From contig DFXY01000061.1 in assembly GCA_002381945.1 (NCBI GenBank), positions 1-48,129 of the forward strand: DNA of 48,129 bases. Direction: 5' to 3'. Made by a program: the position numbers and the translations under genes. Of the stretch, positions 24,275-32,932 are shown one piece after another; position 1 is the stretch's first letter, and each line of letters opens with the position of its first letter. The stretch comes from Bacteriovoracaceae bacterium UBA4096. Its GTDB lineage: Bacteria > Bdellovibrionota > Bacteriovoracia > Bacteriovoracales > Bacteriovoracaceae. Under the pieces are notes generated by a model. That model was not told where the DNA came from and did no database searches. It was given only the letters and a program-made list of their open reading frames with translations.

Positions 24275-26986
24275 TTAAACCAGGGCAATCGCCACTTTAA
24301 TAGGTCTCTCAACTTCAAGACCTCGGGCCGTCAAGACATCAATAATCTCTGAAGGTCTGATGCTCGCCCCTTGTTTAACTTGTGCGGTAACAAAGATTCC
24401 TTCAGTGCGGCACGGTGAGACTTCATCGATAATTTCCATCAGCCTCTCATTTAGATCGAGAGTTCCTGAAGTAATATCAAGAATCATTGGCCTGATATCT
24501 TTATCTAAAAGCTTCTCGTCCTTCTTAGAATAAGATTGAATGATGATCTGTTCCTGAGATTTTAATTCATTCACCACATTCCCGATTTCAACCTTACTCT
24601 TAACAGGAATAAAATAAGTAAAGGCCTGTGCCGAGTCCTGAATAGAAGGTGTCTTGCTATCAATTACGGAAATGCCTTTAAAAATTATCCCAGGCTCTGA
24701 GTGATCCTGAAGACTTTTCAACATGGCCTCAAAATCAGTCCATTCTGTCGGTACTCGGACATCAAAATATTCAGTCAAAGAACTAATCCCTAATGTCAAA
24801 GCTGGGCCAAAAGAAAGTAAAGGACGGATGTTGTAGCCTTCTGAGTGTAATGTTTCCAATCCAGAGCGTTTGAAAATTCTGGCCATGACTTTTTGTAAAT
24901 CCAGATGAGAGATGAAAGTTATAGGCCCGATTTTTGAAAATTCAATCCGATATTTAAATCCCATCGATTGATTTCGCTTCTCACGCAACTCTACGATATT
25001 TTTCTTTAAAACTTCAGGTGCGATATAAGGCTGATCTTCAATTGAATTCATGTCTTTAAGAAAATCACGCCGCTCCTCAACCATACCTTTTAAGTCGCAG
25101 GCCACACCGCAGTGGTAACAAACCAGTTTCTTTTTATCTATATCAAAGGTTTTCTCCAGAGCTTCAAGGTTAGAGTGATGAACAATCATTCCATGAACTT
25201 TCCCACAAGGAGGTGAAAGTCTGTTATGAGTGGCTTTTTTCCATTCAATTTCCAGAAACCTTTCAGTCAAACCAACATCGATGTGATCCCACGCAAGTTT
25301 TCCATTCATAGGGATGGTGCCTAAAAAAATCTGGGTATCAATTCCCGATTCCTCTACACACTTAACCCATAAGTTATAATCAAAAGTTTCATCCCAACCA
25401 TCAAAACGAGCGCCACCTTTCCATGCGTTATAAATGATATTACCAATTCTTCGGTCACCTCGGGCGACAATTCCTTCCAGTGCAGAAATTTTTGAAAAAT
25501 GTTTTCTGAAATTGAGACGGTATTTTTCAGCATGATCTTTTAGAAGATTCTGCTTACGTTCAATCTCAGGCAGAGTAATCATATTCGACCACTGAAAAGG
25601 AGTATGTGGCTTAGGTACAAAGGATGAAACTGAAACTGTGATGGTAGGATTGCGAACACCGCACTCAGTTGCTTTTTGTCGGGCCTTACCGGCAGTTTCC
25701 ATAATGGCCACAACATCTTCATCTTCTTCTGTTGGAAGACCAATCATGAAGTAGAGCTTCATTTTCGTCCAACCACGAGAAAAAACATCCACGGCAGTTT
25801 GTAAAAGATCTTCTTCAGAAACATTTTTATTAATTACATCCCGCATACGTTGAGAGCCGGCCTCAGGAGCAAAAGTAAGGGAAGCATTCTTCACCTCGGC
25901 CAGTTTATCCAGGATACGATTATCAAGACCGTAGGCCCTGAGAGATGAAATCCCAAGTGTCGCATTCTCCTTCTGTAGTTTATCCAGAAGCTCAATCACC
26001 AAGGGGGTTACTGCTGAATAGTCGGCAGTTGATAGGCAGGTCAAGGAGGCTTCATCAAAGCCTCCATTCTTAAGCCCATCCATTATCATTCTCACAACGT
26101 TTTCAGGATTTCTTTCTCTCACCGGACGATAAATCATCCCTGCCTGACAAAAGCGGCAGCCTTCTGTACATCCTCGGGCAAGTTCGACCGAGAAACGATC
26201 AAAGATGGCGGTCATATGAGGGATAGGAGATTTTGTCGGAAAAGGATAATTTGCTAAGTTATCCACAAAATATCTCTGGACTCGTTCAGGAATAACTCCG
26301 GCATATTCAGGCTTAGGGCCTGTTACCACTTCCATTTGAGTCATAGAATCAATAGTTGTCTCATAGAATTTAGGAACGTAAATACCTTTCCATTTGGCCA
26401 GTTCAAAAAGGATTTCATCGCGCTTCATACCGCGGGCACGAGCTTCCCCTACAAAATGCGTAATACGAGCGAAGAGTTTTTCACCATCGCCTACGACGAC
26501 AAAATCCATGAAAGGGGCCAAAGGTTCCGGATGAGTGGCACACGGACCGCCACAGATAACAAATGGCTCTTCTTCTGTTCTATCTTTAGTCCAGATTGAG
26601 ATACCACCTAACTCAAGCATATTTAAAATGTTGGTATAAGACATTTCATACTGAAGCGAGAAGCCAGCAATGTGAAAATCTTTGAGGGGTTTAAAGTTCT
26701 CCAAAGTCACAAGTTTAAGGTCACGGCTTCGAATCTCTTTTTCCATATCAATCCAAGGAGCAAAAACTCTTTCCGCCAAAAGTCCTGGATGTTGATTGAT
26801 CTCATCGTAAAGAATTTTCATTCCCAAGTGACTCATTCCAATTTCATAAGTGTCAGGAAAACATAAAGCTACCCGGCCAATCGATTCATCCCAATTCTTC
26901 TTTGTTACGAAATGTTCACCGCCGATATAACGAGCAGGCTTTTCAACTTTATCTAAAAAAGATGCATAAGGATTATGAGACGCCAC
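24275..26986 (-). CDS. TIGR03960-family radical SAM protein (B12-binding-like, DUF2344)
   Basis: 903 residues. An N-terminal B12-binding-like region (about 30-200, with FPDTYEIGMSHLGMKILY) is followed by a radical SAM barrel. Its cluster motif CTEGCRFC places cysteines at 273, 277 and 280. The C-terminal third, from about residue 680, matches the DUF2344/TIGR03936 domain that is fused or adjacent in this family (KYRIEFSKIGPITFISHLDL). Cysteines in YHCGVAC near 630 may bind a metal. The start is GTG with AGGAG five bases upstream. Family members often lie near rne/rng or ribosomal genes, and their reaction is unknown. A tRNA or rRNA modification role is only suggested. The neighbours here are unrelated. 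Confidence 0.88.
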   Translation of the reverse strand: MASHNPYASFLDKVEKPARYIGGEHFVTKKNWDESIGRVALCFPDTYEIGMSHLGMKILYDEINQHPGLLAERVFAPWIDMEKEIRSRDLKLVTLENFKPLKDFHIAGFSLQYEMSYTNILNMLELGGISIWTKDRTEEEPFVICGGPCATHPEPLAPFMDFVVVGDGEKLFARITHFVGEARARGMKRDEILFELAKWKGIYVPKFYETTIDSMTQMEVVTGPKPEYAGVIPERVQRYFVDNLANYPFPTKSPIPHMTAIFDRFSVELARGCTEGCRFCQAGMIYRPVRERNPENVVRMIMDGLKNGGFDEASLTCLSTADYSAVTPLVIELLDKLQKENATLGISSLRAYGLDNRILDKLAEVKNASLTFAPEAGSQRMRDVINKNVSEEDLLQTAVDVFSRGWTKMKLYFMIGLPTEEDEDVVAIMETAGKARQKATECGVRNPTITVSVSSFVPKPHTPFQWSNMITLPEIERKQNLLKDHAEKYRLNFRKHFSKISALEGIVARGDRRIGNIIYNAWKGGARFDGWDETFDYNLWVKCVEESGIDTQIFLGTIPMNGKLAWDHIDVGLTERFLEIEWKKATHNRLSPPCGKVHGMIVHHSNLEALEKTFDIDKKKLVCYHCGVACDLKGMVEERRDFLKDMNSIEDQPYIAPEVLKKNIVELREKRNQSMGFKYRIEFSKIGPITFISHLDLQKVMARIFKRSGLETLHSEGYNIRPLLSFGPALTLGISSLTEYFDVRVPTEWTDFEAMLKSLQDHSEPGIIFKGISVIDSKTPSIQDSAQAFTYFIPVKSKVEIGNVVNELKSQEQIIIQSYSKKDEKLLDKDIRPMILDITSGTLDLNERLMEIIDEVSPCRTEGIFVTAQVKQGASIRPSEIIDVLTARGLEVERPIKVAIALV

Positions 26987-27085
26987 GAGGACTCCTGTTG
27001 TTCATTTTCACTTAGGAAACGAATGTTTTTTTTAACAGATAGTGGAATTCTTGGGAAGACTTATATTCGAGGTAAGTGCTTGATG

Positions 27086-28189
27086 TTAGAAGCCCGAAGA
27101 CAGAGACAAAACCCAACGGCGATCCTCTTCTTCGCGAAAGCCATCTAAAGACCGATCTATGGCATAAGTAGTTAAATCCATAATGAAGGTTCTAGAGCGG
27201 ACTCCTATACCACCTGAGCCCCATCCATCTCCATAACCGGCCCTAAGAAAGATCCGACGTCTGAAATCAAGCTCTGCACCGGCGGCAAGACGACGTTTAT
27301 AATCGGTGTCATAAGCGTTATTAAAATCTTTGATATTGGCCTCAAGATGCAATCGTGACATTTTACTAATCTGAGGTGTAATTGATAATCCCAGATCAAC
27401 AGTTTGCTTAATTTCTTCCGGTGGTCCGGCATCACCAGCACCTTCAAATTCATTGCTCGTAGCATTTCTCAGTACCGCGGAAAAAGTTGGAAGAAAAGTA
27501 TAGGGTAAGGTCAGACGAGCTCCTGCGGTAAGCTGAAGGCTTCTGCCAGATTTATAATCTGTATTGGTATTAATGGAAACAGGCTCAGTGGGGCCGAACG
27601 ACTTATAAAGATCCCGACGATAAAGATAAACACCCGAGGCACCAACTTTTAAAATCCCTCCAAATAACGAGGCATTTAGGGCCATAACCGGCCCATGATC
27701 TCTTCTCTCAGCAACTTCAAACTCGTTGGCCACATCGTCATTTATGATGGCACGATTTCGCTGAGAAAATAGATAGCCCAGAGTTAAACCCCGAACGGTA
27801 AAATTTGGAAAAAGATTGAATCGGGAATGAGCAAGTTTTCCCTGGTCTTTGACTAAGGCCGTTCTCATTTCTTCAGGATCAAAAGAGTCTATAAAATTTC
27901 CGGGAACTTCAGTTGCAGGGCCATTTCCAATAGCACTCATTAATCCAGAACTTGCTTCGACATGAATATTCGCCAAGTGAAACTGAGGTTTCCTGACTGT
28001 GCCCAGACCTGCCGGATTATAAAATGCTGACCAGGCGTCATCCACCTTATTGATATAGGCGTTACCCATGGCCAGGGCCCGTGCAGAAGTAACGAATTCA
28101 GGGAACGCGTGATCTTCAAAGTCTAATTCTGCAAACGACAACTGAGTCGTAGCAAAAATCAAAAATATTACTGACAGTAGAGTTTTCAA
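27086..28189 (-). CDS. Outer-membrane beta-barrel protein, PorV/FadL-like
   Basis: About 367 residues with a signal peptide cleaved near LSFA. The mature N-terminus contains SARALAMGNAYINKVDDAWS followed by FYNPAGLG. This is the hallmark of PorV/UPF0164-like and OmpP1/FadL-type barrels. The rest is a series of amphipathic strands ending in WVLSLSSGF with a terminal Phe. Start choice: GTG at 28207, GTG at 28198 and TTG at 28189 are all in frame. AGGAG lies ten bases before the TTG and the predicted transcript starts near 28207, so I favour the TTG. It may transport hydrophobic compounds or help in surface export; the exact role is unknown. Confidence 0.7.
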   Translation of the reverse strand: MKTLLSVIFLIFATTQLSFAELDFEDHAFPEFVTSARALAMGNAYINKVDDAWSAFYNPAGLGTVRKPQFHLANIHVEASSGLMSAIGNGPATEVPGNFIDSFDPEEMRTALVKDQGKLAHSRFNLFPNFTVRGLTLGYLFSQRNRAIINDDVANEFEVAERRDHGPVMALNASLFGGILKVGASGVYLYRRDLYKSFGPTEPVSINTNTDYKSGRSLQLTAGARLTLPYTFLPTFSAVLRNATSNEFEGAGDAGPPEEIKQTVDLGLSITPQISKMSRLHLEANIKDFNNAYDTDYKRRLAAGAELDFRRRIFLRAGYGDGWGSGGIGVRSRTFIMDLTTYAIDRSLDGFREEEDRRWVLSLSSGF

Positions 28190-28213
28190 ACTGTTCACTC
28201 TCCTCACCTAATC

Positions 28214-28242
28214 ATTTTAGAAGATGACAGCATAAGTCTCAA
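28214..28242 (-). promoter_or_regulatory. Sigma-70 promoter for the PorV/FadL-like gene
   Basis: On the minus strand TTGAGA (28237-28242) and TAAAAT (28214-28219) are 17 bases apart. Each matches consensus at five of six positions. Transcription would start near 28207, just upstream of the GAGGAG ribosome-binding site. Confidence 0.6.
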
Positions 28243-28262
28243 GCAAGGGACAAAACATCCTG

Positions 28263-28976
28263 TTACCAACTGATTCCAAAGGAATAGCCAAAGAGAAAGA
28301 CAGATTTGTCCTTAGTATCAGAAGTCGCGAGTTGTTGATAAGTTGTCTCAAATTTAGCAAAAAAGGCGTCCATGGACAGTTCTACGCCTCCACTTAGGGA
28401 TTTTACGGTCGTTTCCATTTCTGGTTCGAGTCCATTTAAGGTCGGATCACTGGAATGAACCTCACCGCTAAAATTGTAGGTAGCATAAGAAAAACTGGCA
28501 TAGGGAAAAACATTGGCATTCAGACGATATCCGTAAAGCAATAGATACTCTTTACCCTGGAGGTTAAATTCTACCGTCTCATCTTCTGTCTCATGTTCAT
28601 TTCCACCGAAAGCAACTGCCAGACTCATTTTATGTCCTGCACCTGCGGCCGTTCTGGGAGCACCTATGAATTGGAATTTTCCTCCCACCATGGAATTTGC
28701 ACTTCCGATGTGTGACCAGAAAAGGTCAAACTGCTCAAAAAGAGAATTGGATAAAAGGAATCCACTTCTACTGATTGAGGAGTAATTAACCCCTTCATCC
28801 ACAGTTCCATTCGAGGTATTAACTGTTAATTGATTGGCCTTGGTTTGCTGGAATTCAACCTGGCCTCGGAAGGCACCACCCTGTGTTTCAGGGGTAATAA
28901 AGCGATTACCTGGGACCAGGTACTTAGTGGCACAACTCACCTGAAAAAAGAGGCAGATTAGTAATATTATTCTCAT
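28263..28976 (-). CDS. Predicted outer-membrane barrel with lipoprotein signal
   Basis: 237 residues. MRIILLICLFFQVSC is a short lipoprotein signal with the lipid Cys at 15. The mature protein is built of amphipathic strands (FDLFWSHIGSANSM, KMSLAVAFGGNE, KEYLLLYGYRLN, FPYASFSYATYNF, SVFLFGYSFGISW) and ends in an aromatic residue, the pattern of an eight-strand outer-membrane barrel. No family is recognised. It lies 55 bases upstream of the PorV/FadL-like gene in the same direction, but that gene has its own promoter. It diverges from the giant repeat lipoprotein gene. Confidence 0.65.
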   Translation of the reverse strand: MRIILLICLFFQVSCATKYLVPGNRFITPETQGGAFRGQVEFQQTKANQLTVNTSNGTVDEGVNYSSISRSGFLLSNSLFEQFDLFWSHIGSANSMVGGKFQFIGAPRTAAGAGHKMSLAVAFGGNEHETEDETVEFNLQGKEYLLLYGYRLNANVFPYASFSYATYNFSGEVHSSDPTLNGLEPEMETTVKSLSGGVELSMDAFFAKFETTYQQLATSDTKDKSVFLFGYSFGISW

Positions 28977-29091
28977 AAGACTCTATTCATTCTAATCCGT
29001 TATCCTCTTAAAAACTCAGGGGTGGCAATTTTTTCCTCTCAATCATTGTGGTTAATAGCTAAGCTTAAGAATGCCGATATAGGTAGTAAGT

Positions 29092-32000
29092 ATGAACAGC
29101 TTTAGCCTGATGCTTTCTCTATTCACGTGCTTGATTCTTGCCTCCTGTCAGGTAAAGGATTCTGCGCCAGGTGGTGGCCTCATTTCAGGACACTTACCAA
29201 CAACCAATAAATTTACTCTTCAGACGCCTTCTGCCCGAACCTATGTTGAAGGTGAAGTCATCACTCTAAATGTCTCCTTTCCCTTTGACATCATCATAGA
29301 CACCACATTGGGTACTCCCCGATTGAGAATGACTATCGGTGCTACCACTCGTTATGCCGATTACGTTGCTGGGGTCAATCCTAAGCTTTTAGGATTCACC
29401 TATACCGTCGTGGCAGGTGAAGCTGACGCCAACGGTATCGATATCATCGCACTTGAACTAAATGGCAGCACTTTGAAGTTCGATCAATCTGGAGTGATTA
29501 CTGATTGTAATGTTGCCAGCATCACAACCACAAATTTAGCAACTCAAAAAGTGGATACGATGGGTGCCACCATTATTGATTTTGATCTGGTGAGTTTGCC
29601 TGGACTCTATAATGTGGGAGAAACCATCAATTTCACCATGAAATTCAGTGAAGCCGTTTATGTCACTGGAACGCCTTCTTTTTCAGTGGTATTTGGCGGA
29701 GGCACGCCAGAAGAGGTTACTTATCTCTCCGGCTCAGGGACTTCTCTCTTAACTTTTTCTTACACCGTGACATCCAATAATTCTGATACCAACGGTTTTG
29801 ATTCCTTCTCTTCGACCACTTTATCTTTGAACACTGGGACGATTGAAGATGCTGTTGGCAATAGCGCCAATCTGGATTTTTCTGCTTATTCTGGTGCCGT
29901 CCTGACTTACAGCTCAGCTGTTAAAATTGTGGGCGATTATCCGTTCGTAGTTGATGTAGCTGTCCCGGCCAATGGAACTTACATTGCAGGCCAGACTTTA
30001 AATTTTATCGTCGAATTCGACCGGCCGGTTAACGTACCCATGGGAGTGCCTTACCTCGGAGTGACTATTGGCTCGACTCTTCGTCAGGCATCTTATGCAT
30101 CTGGTGCCGGCACAAATTTTTTAACTTTTAGCTATACTGCAGTTCCTGGTGATGTTGATGCAGACGGGATTACAGTTGCAACTTCGATCACTTCCAATGG
30201 TGGAAATATTCGCGATCCTTCTCCTCCAACCACCAGCTATTTTGTAGATGCTCTTAATAACGTATTCAGTGTGCCTGATACATCGGGCATTATCCTCAAT
30301 GCTTTGCAACCACAGGCCATTACGGTTACCCGTAATACTGATATTACGAATGGTAGTTGGGGAACTTTAATTGATAATAAATGGAATATTGGTCAGGTGC
30401 TCGACATCACGGTTGGCTTTAATACTGCCGTTTTCGTTTCAAATCCTGAAACACCAAGCATCCCCCTCACGATTGGTTCAACCACTGTGCAAGCTCCCTA
30501 TGTTTCCGGTCATGGTCAGAGTTCCCTGATTTTTCGCTACACGATCCAAGAAGGTGATCTCGACCAAGATGGCACAATTGCTTTGGGGAATATTAATTTT
30601 AATGACGGAAGTATTGTAGATGCTGCCGGAACAATTGTTCTTTTAACTCTTCCCTCTGCAGGATTAACCACAACCCAAATAGATGGAGTCAGACCAACAA
30701 TTGATACAATCACTCCACCAGATAACAATACATACTCCGTGGATGGCAGTAACGATTATCTGGATATGATTTTCACTGTTAATTGGACTGAGCCTGTCCG
30801 ATATATGTCAAACGCTGCATATCTTTCCATGGATGTAGGCGGAGCTTCCACCCCGTTACAATATGTTTCTGGTACTAACACGGCAGCTGTTGTTCACAGA
30901 CCAAGTGCGGCCTTGACGGGACTTAACGATAATGATGGTGTGGCATTAAGTTCACCCCTCTATGGAACTGCCGTTATCAAAGATCAGGCCGGAAATGAAG
31001 CAACTGATTTTACATTTACTCTTCCTGATACTACCGGAATTTTAGTTGATACCACTCCTCCTCAAGTTTTATCTGTAGATCCCGCTATTGCTGACAATAC
31101 TTATGTGGAAGGTCAGGATCTGAAATTTACTGTTGTATTTGATGAATCAGTGACTATTTTTCGGGCAGGTGGTTATCCAAGAATTCCCATCACCATCGGG
31201 GCCAGTACCGAATATCTGATTCCTACTTCTGACTCCACTGGCACCATTCATACATTTAGTTATACCGTTAAACCCGATGATCTCGATACTGATGGAGTCA
31301 CAGTTGGTACGGCAGTGGAAAGTGATGGTACCAATGCTTATGCCAGGGATGCTGGTGAAAATATTGTTACCGGCACTTTTGTTCCAGCAAGTACAGCAAA
31401 TATAAAAGTCGATGCAACCGCACCATCAGTTATCAGTGCAGTCCCTTCTCTTGCTAAATCTTACGTCAGCACCGAAATGATTCAAATTACAGTAACTTTT
31501 TCTGAGGCAGTAGATATCGATCTCACAGGAACTCCCTATATCGTTGTTGACTTTGATAATGGAACAGATCATTTAGATTATTTATCCGGCACAGGGACGA
31601 ATACTATAATCTTCAGCCGTGAACTTGATGGAAATCATTTTGATATGACTGGTCTTCCTGCTGTCGTGAATACCATTAACTTCAATGGCGGTAATATTAC
31701 AGATGATGCCGGGAACGTTGCTGAAGGAAATGGGAGTGAGGTCGTTTTTCCAAGTGACGTTGATCTTTCAGCTCATTTTGTGACCTATCCTCAAGTTAAA
31801 CTGTGGGTAAAAACTGATTTTGTGAACCTGGCACCACCAACTGGAAGTGCTTCGGTTGCCAATGAGGGAGTAGTAGGAACTGAAGGCTGTGGTAGCGGCA
31901 CCTGTCGAAAATTTGATGGGACTGATGCACTTAAACTAACTGCTAATATGGATTTCATTTCTTCGGTTTTTATGGTTTTTAAAACGCCGTTGGCTATTGT

Positions 32001-32313
32001 AAATCACGATATTTTTTCTACAGACATTAAGCTCGTAGCCGATGGCGCAATCTATGATATGGATTCATTTAGTGCCACTTTTAACTTAGATGGAGTTGTT
32101 TTAGGTTCCAATGTTAATCACAACACTGATCTGGCAAATTCCACAACTCATATTATCCAGGTTGATTTTGCCTCAACCCAAGACTACACCTCAGGTACCT
32201 ATTTATTGCCTACTACCTTTGACGGAGCCGTAGGAGACATCATTGCAGTTGAGGCCGGCCTAACACCAACTCAGGAAGGAAATCTCCTGAGCTATCTCAA
32301 CTCACAATTTTAA
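29092..32313 (+). CDS. Giant repeat lipoprotein with seven Ig-like repeats and LamG-like end
   Basis: 1073 residues. The signal ends in LILASC (lipid Cys at 19), so it is a lipoprotein. Seven repeats of about 120 residues follow, marked by recurring Y-V-x-G-E/Q-x-L-x-F, F-S/D-E-x-V, T-I-G-x-T, Y-x-S-G-x-G-T and D-x-D-G motifs. They begin near residues 50, 173, 297, 430, 546, 669 and 790. Such repeats resemble bacterial Ig-like/adhesin domains with calcium-binding Asp clusters. From about 900 a different domain (CGSGTCRKFDGTDALKL, then VFMVFKTP) resembles a concanavalin A/LamG-like lectin fold. It is probably a surface stalk carrying a carbohydrate-binding tip. The repeats have diverged at protein level. 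Confidence 0.8.
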   Translation: MNSFSLMLSLFTCLILASCQVKDSAPGGGLISGHLPTTNKFTLQTPSARTYVEGEVITLNVSFPFDIIIDTTLGTPRLRMTIGATTRYADYVAGVNPKLLGFTYTVVAGEADANGIDIIALELNGSTLKFDQSGVITDCNVASITTTNLATQKVDTMGATIIDFDLVSLPGLYNVGETINFTMKFSEAVYVTGTPSFSVVFGGGTPEEVTYLSGSGTSLLTFSYTVTSNNSDTNGFDSFSSTTLSLNTGTIEDAVGNSANLDFSAYSGAVLTYSSAVKIVGDYPFVVDVAVPANGTYIAGQTLNFIVEFDRPVNVPMGVPYLGVTIGSTLRQASYASGAGTNFLTFSYTAVPGDVDADGITVATSITSNGGNIRDPSPPTTSYFVDALNNVFSVPDTSGIILNALQPQAITVTRNTDITNGSWGTLIDNKWNIGQVLDITVGFNTAVFVSNPETPSIPLTIGSTTVQAPYVSGHGQSSLIFRYTIQEGDLDQDGTIALGNINFNDGSIVDAAGTIVLLTLPSAGLTTTQIDGVRPTIDTITPPDNNTYSVDGSNDYLDMIFTVNWTEPVRYMSNAAYLSMDVGGASTPLQYVSGTNTAAVVHRPSAALTGLNDNDGVALSSPLYGTAVIKDQAGNEATDFTFTLPDTTGILVDTTPPQVLSVDPAIADNTYVEGQDLKFTVVFDESVTIFRAGGYPRIPITIGASTEYLIPTSDSTGTIHTFSYTVKPDDLDTDGVTVGTAVESDGTNAYARDAGENIVTGTFVPASTANIKVDATAPSVISAVPSLAKSYVSTEMIQITVTFSEAVDIDLTGTPYIVVDFDNGTDHLDYLSGTGTNTIIFSRELDGNHFDMTGLPAVVNTINFNGGNITDDAGNVAEGNGSEVVFPSDVDLSAHFVTYPQVKLWVKTDFVNLAPPTGSASVANEGVVGTEGCGSGTCRKFDGTDALKLTANMDFISSVFMVFKTPLAIVNHDIFSTDIKLVADGAIYDMDSFSATFNLDGVVLGSNVNHNTDLANSTTHIIQVDFASTQDYTSGTYLLPTTFDGAVGDIIAVEAGLTPTQEGNLLSYLNSQF

Positions 32314-32316
32314 TCA

Positions 32317-32754
32317 TCAATGTAGATCAGTATCTTCCATCCCTGAAGTATAAAAGCGCTTACTTAAATCGGAGTTCTGATTTCTGTTCCTGAAATCCTG
32401 ATAATCATCGGCCTCATCTGGATCAAATGTATCTTCTTCTCCAAAACTATCTATTCCGTGAGCATTAACTTTTTCAGCATCTCGGGCAAATTCCGAATTC
32501 TCAGTATAGGCATACTTAACTCCAGGTCCAGGGTCTTTATTAAGCGTTAATGGTAGGTCATCAATACGATGGGATTCGTATTGATAATTATCGATGTGAA
32601 TCTGCTCAGGTGAGGTTATTTTTTGATCTTTATGAAAAACGTGGGAAATTTTACTACGAGCCGCTTCAAAATCATGCTCAGAAAATTTCATCCAAAGATG
32701 TTGCATGTTATTTTTCAAATGATTCCAACGTCCAATTAATTCATCATTAAGCAT
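32317..32754 (-). CDS. CsbD-like stress protein with acidic tail
   Basis: 145 residues. The first 45 (LNDELIGRWNHLKNNMQ, then W-x-K-F-S-E-H-D-F) resemble the CsbD general-stress family, where a small helical bundle begins with D-x-I-x-G-x-W-x-x-x-K. The rest is acidic and Asn/Asp/Glu-rich, probably disordered. No signal peptide. The ATG at 32754 is chosen because AGGGGTGG lies just upstream and the promoter at 32804-32819 would put the transcript start near 32793. An in-frame ATG at 32808 lies inside that promoter and is rejected. Its stop is three bases from the stop of the convergent giant lipoprotein gene. CsbD-like identity is moderate. Confidence 0.65.
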   Translation of the reverse strand: MLNDELIGRWNHLKNNMQHLWMKFSEHDFEAARSKISHVFHKDQKITSPEQIHIDNYQYESHRIDDLPLTLNKDPGPGVKYAYTENSEFARDAEKVNAHGIDSFGEEDTFDPDEADDYQDFRNRNQNSDLSKRFYTSGMEDTDLH

Positions 32755-32803
32755 AAACCACCCCTTTGCAGTAGGCCTTGCACCCGCTGACTGTACGTAG
32801 AGA

Positions 32804-32819
32804 AGCATGTTTCATGCCA
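32804..32819 (-). promoter_or_regulatory. Sigma-54 (-24/-12) promoter for the CsbD-like gene
   Basis: On the minus strand TGGCATGAAACATGCT fits the sigma-54 consensus TGGCACG-N4-TTGCW with two mismatches. The GG and GC are exactly 12 bases apart. The predicted start near 32793 leaves a leader of about 39 bases with the ribosome-binding site. Sigma-54 control would fit a stress or starvation gene. Confidence 0.55.
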
Positions 32820-32895
32820 TTACATAAAAAGTTAAATAGCTTGAATGTGGTAGTAAGAGAAAACTGTTTAAGGGGAAATTTTACCAATAGCTGAC

Positions 32896-32925
32896 AAAAA
32901 AAGGGCCCTTCGAAAAGGACCCTTT
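32896..32925 (-). terminator. Intrinsic terminator after the leucine dehydrogenase gene
   Basis: On the minus strand an 11-bp stem (AAAGGGTCCTT with AAGGGCCCTTT, one G-T pair) closes a stable TTCG tetraloop and runs into seven Ts. It lies seven bases after the dehydrogenase stop. Confidence 0.9.
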
Positions 32926-32932
32926 AGGATGA

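Noticed and set aside
32755..32808. Longer CsbD-like protein from the ATG at 32808
   Set aside because: That ATG lies inside the predicted sigma-54 -12 element, and the ATG at 32754 has a good ribosome-binding site.
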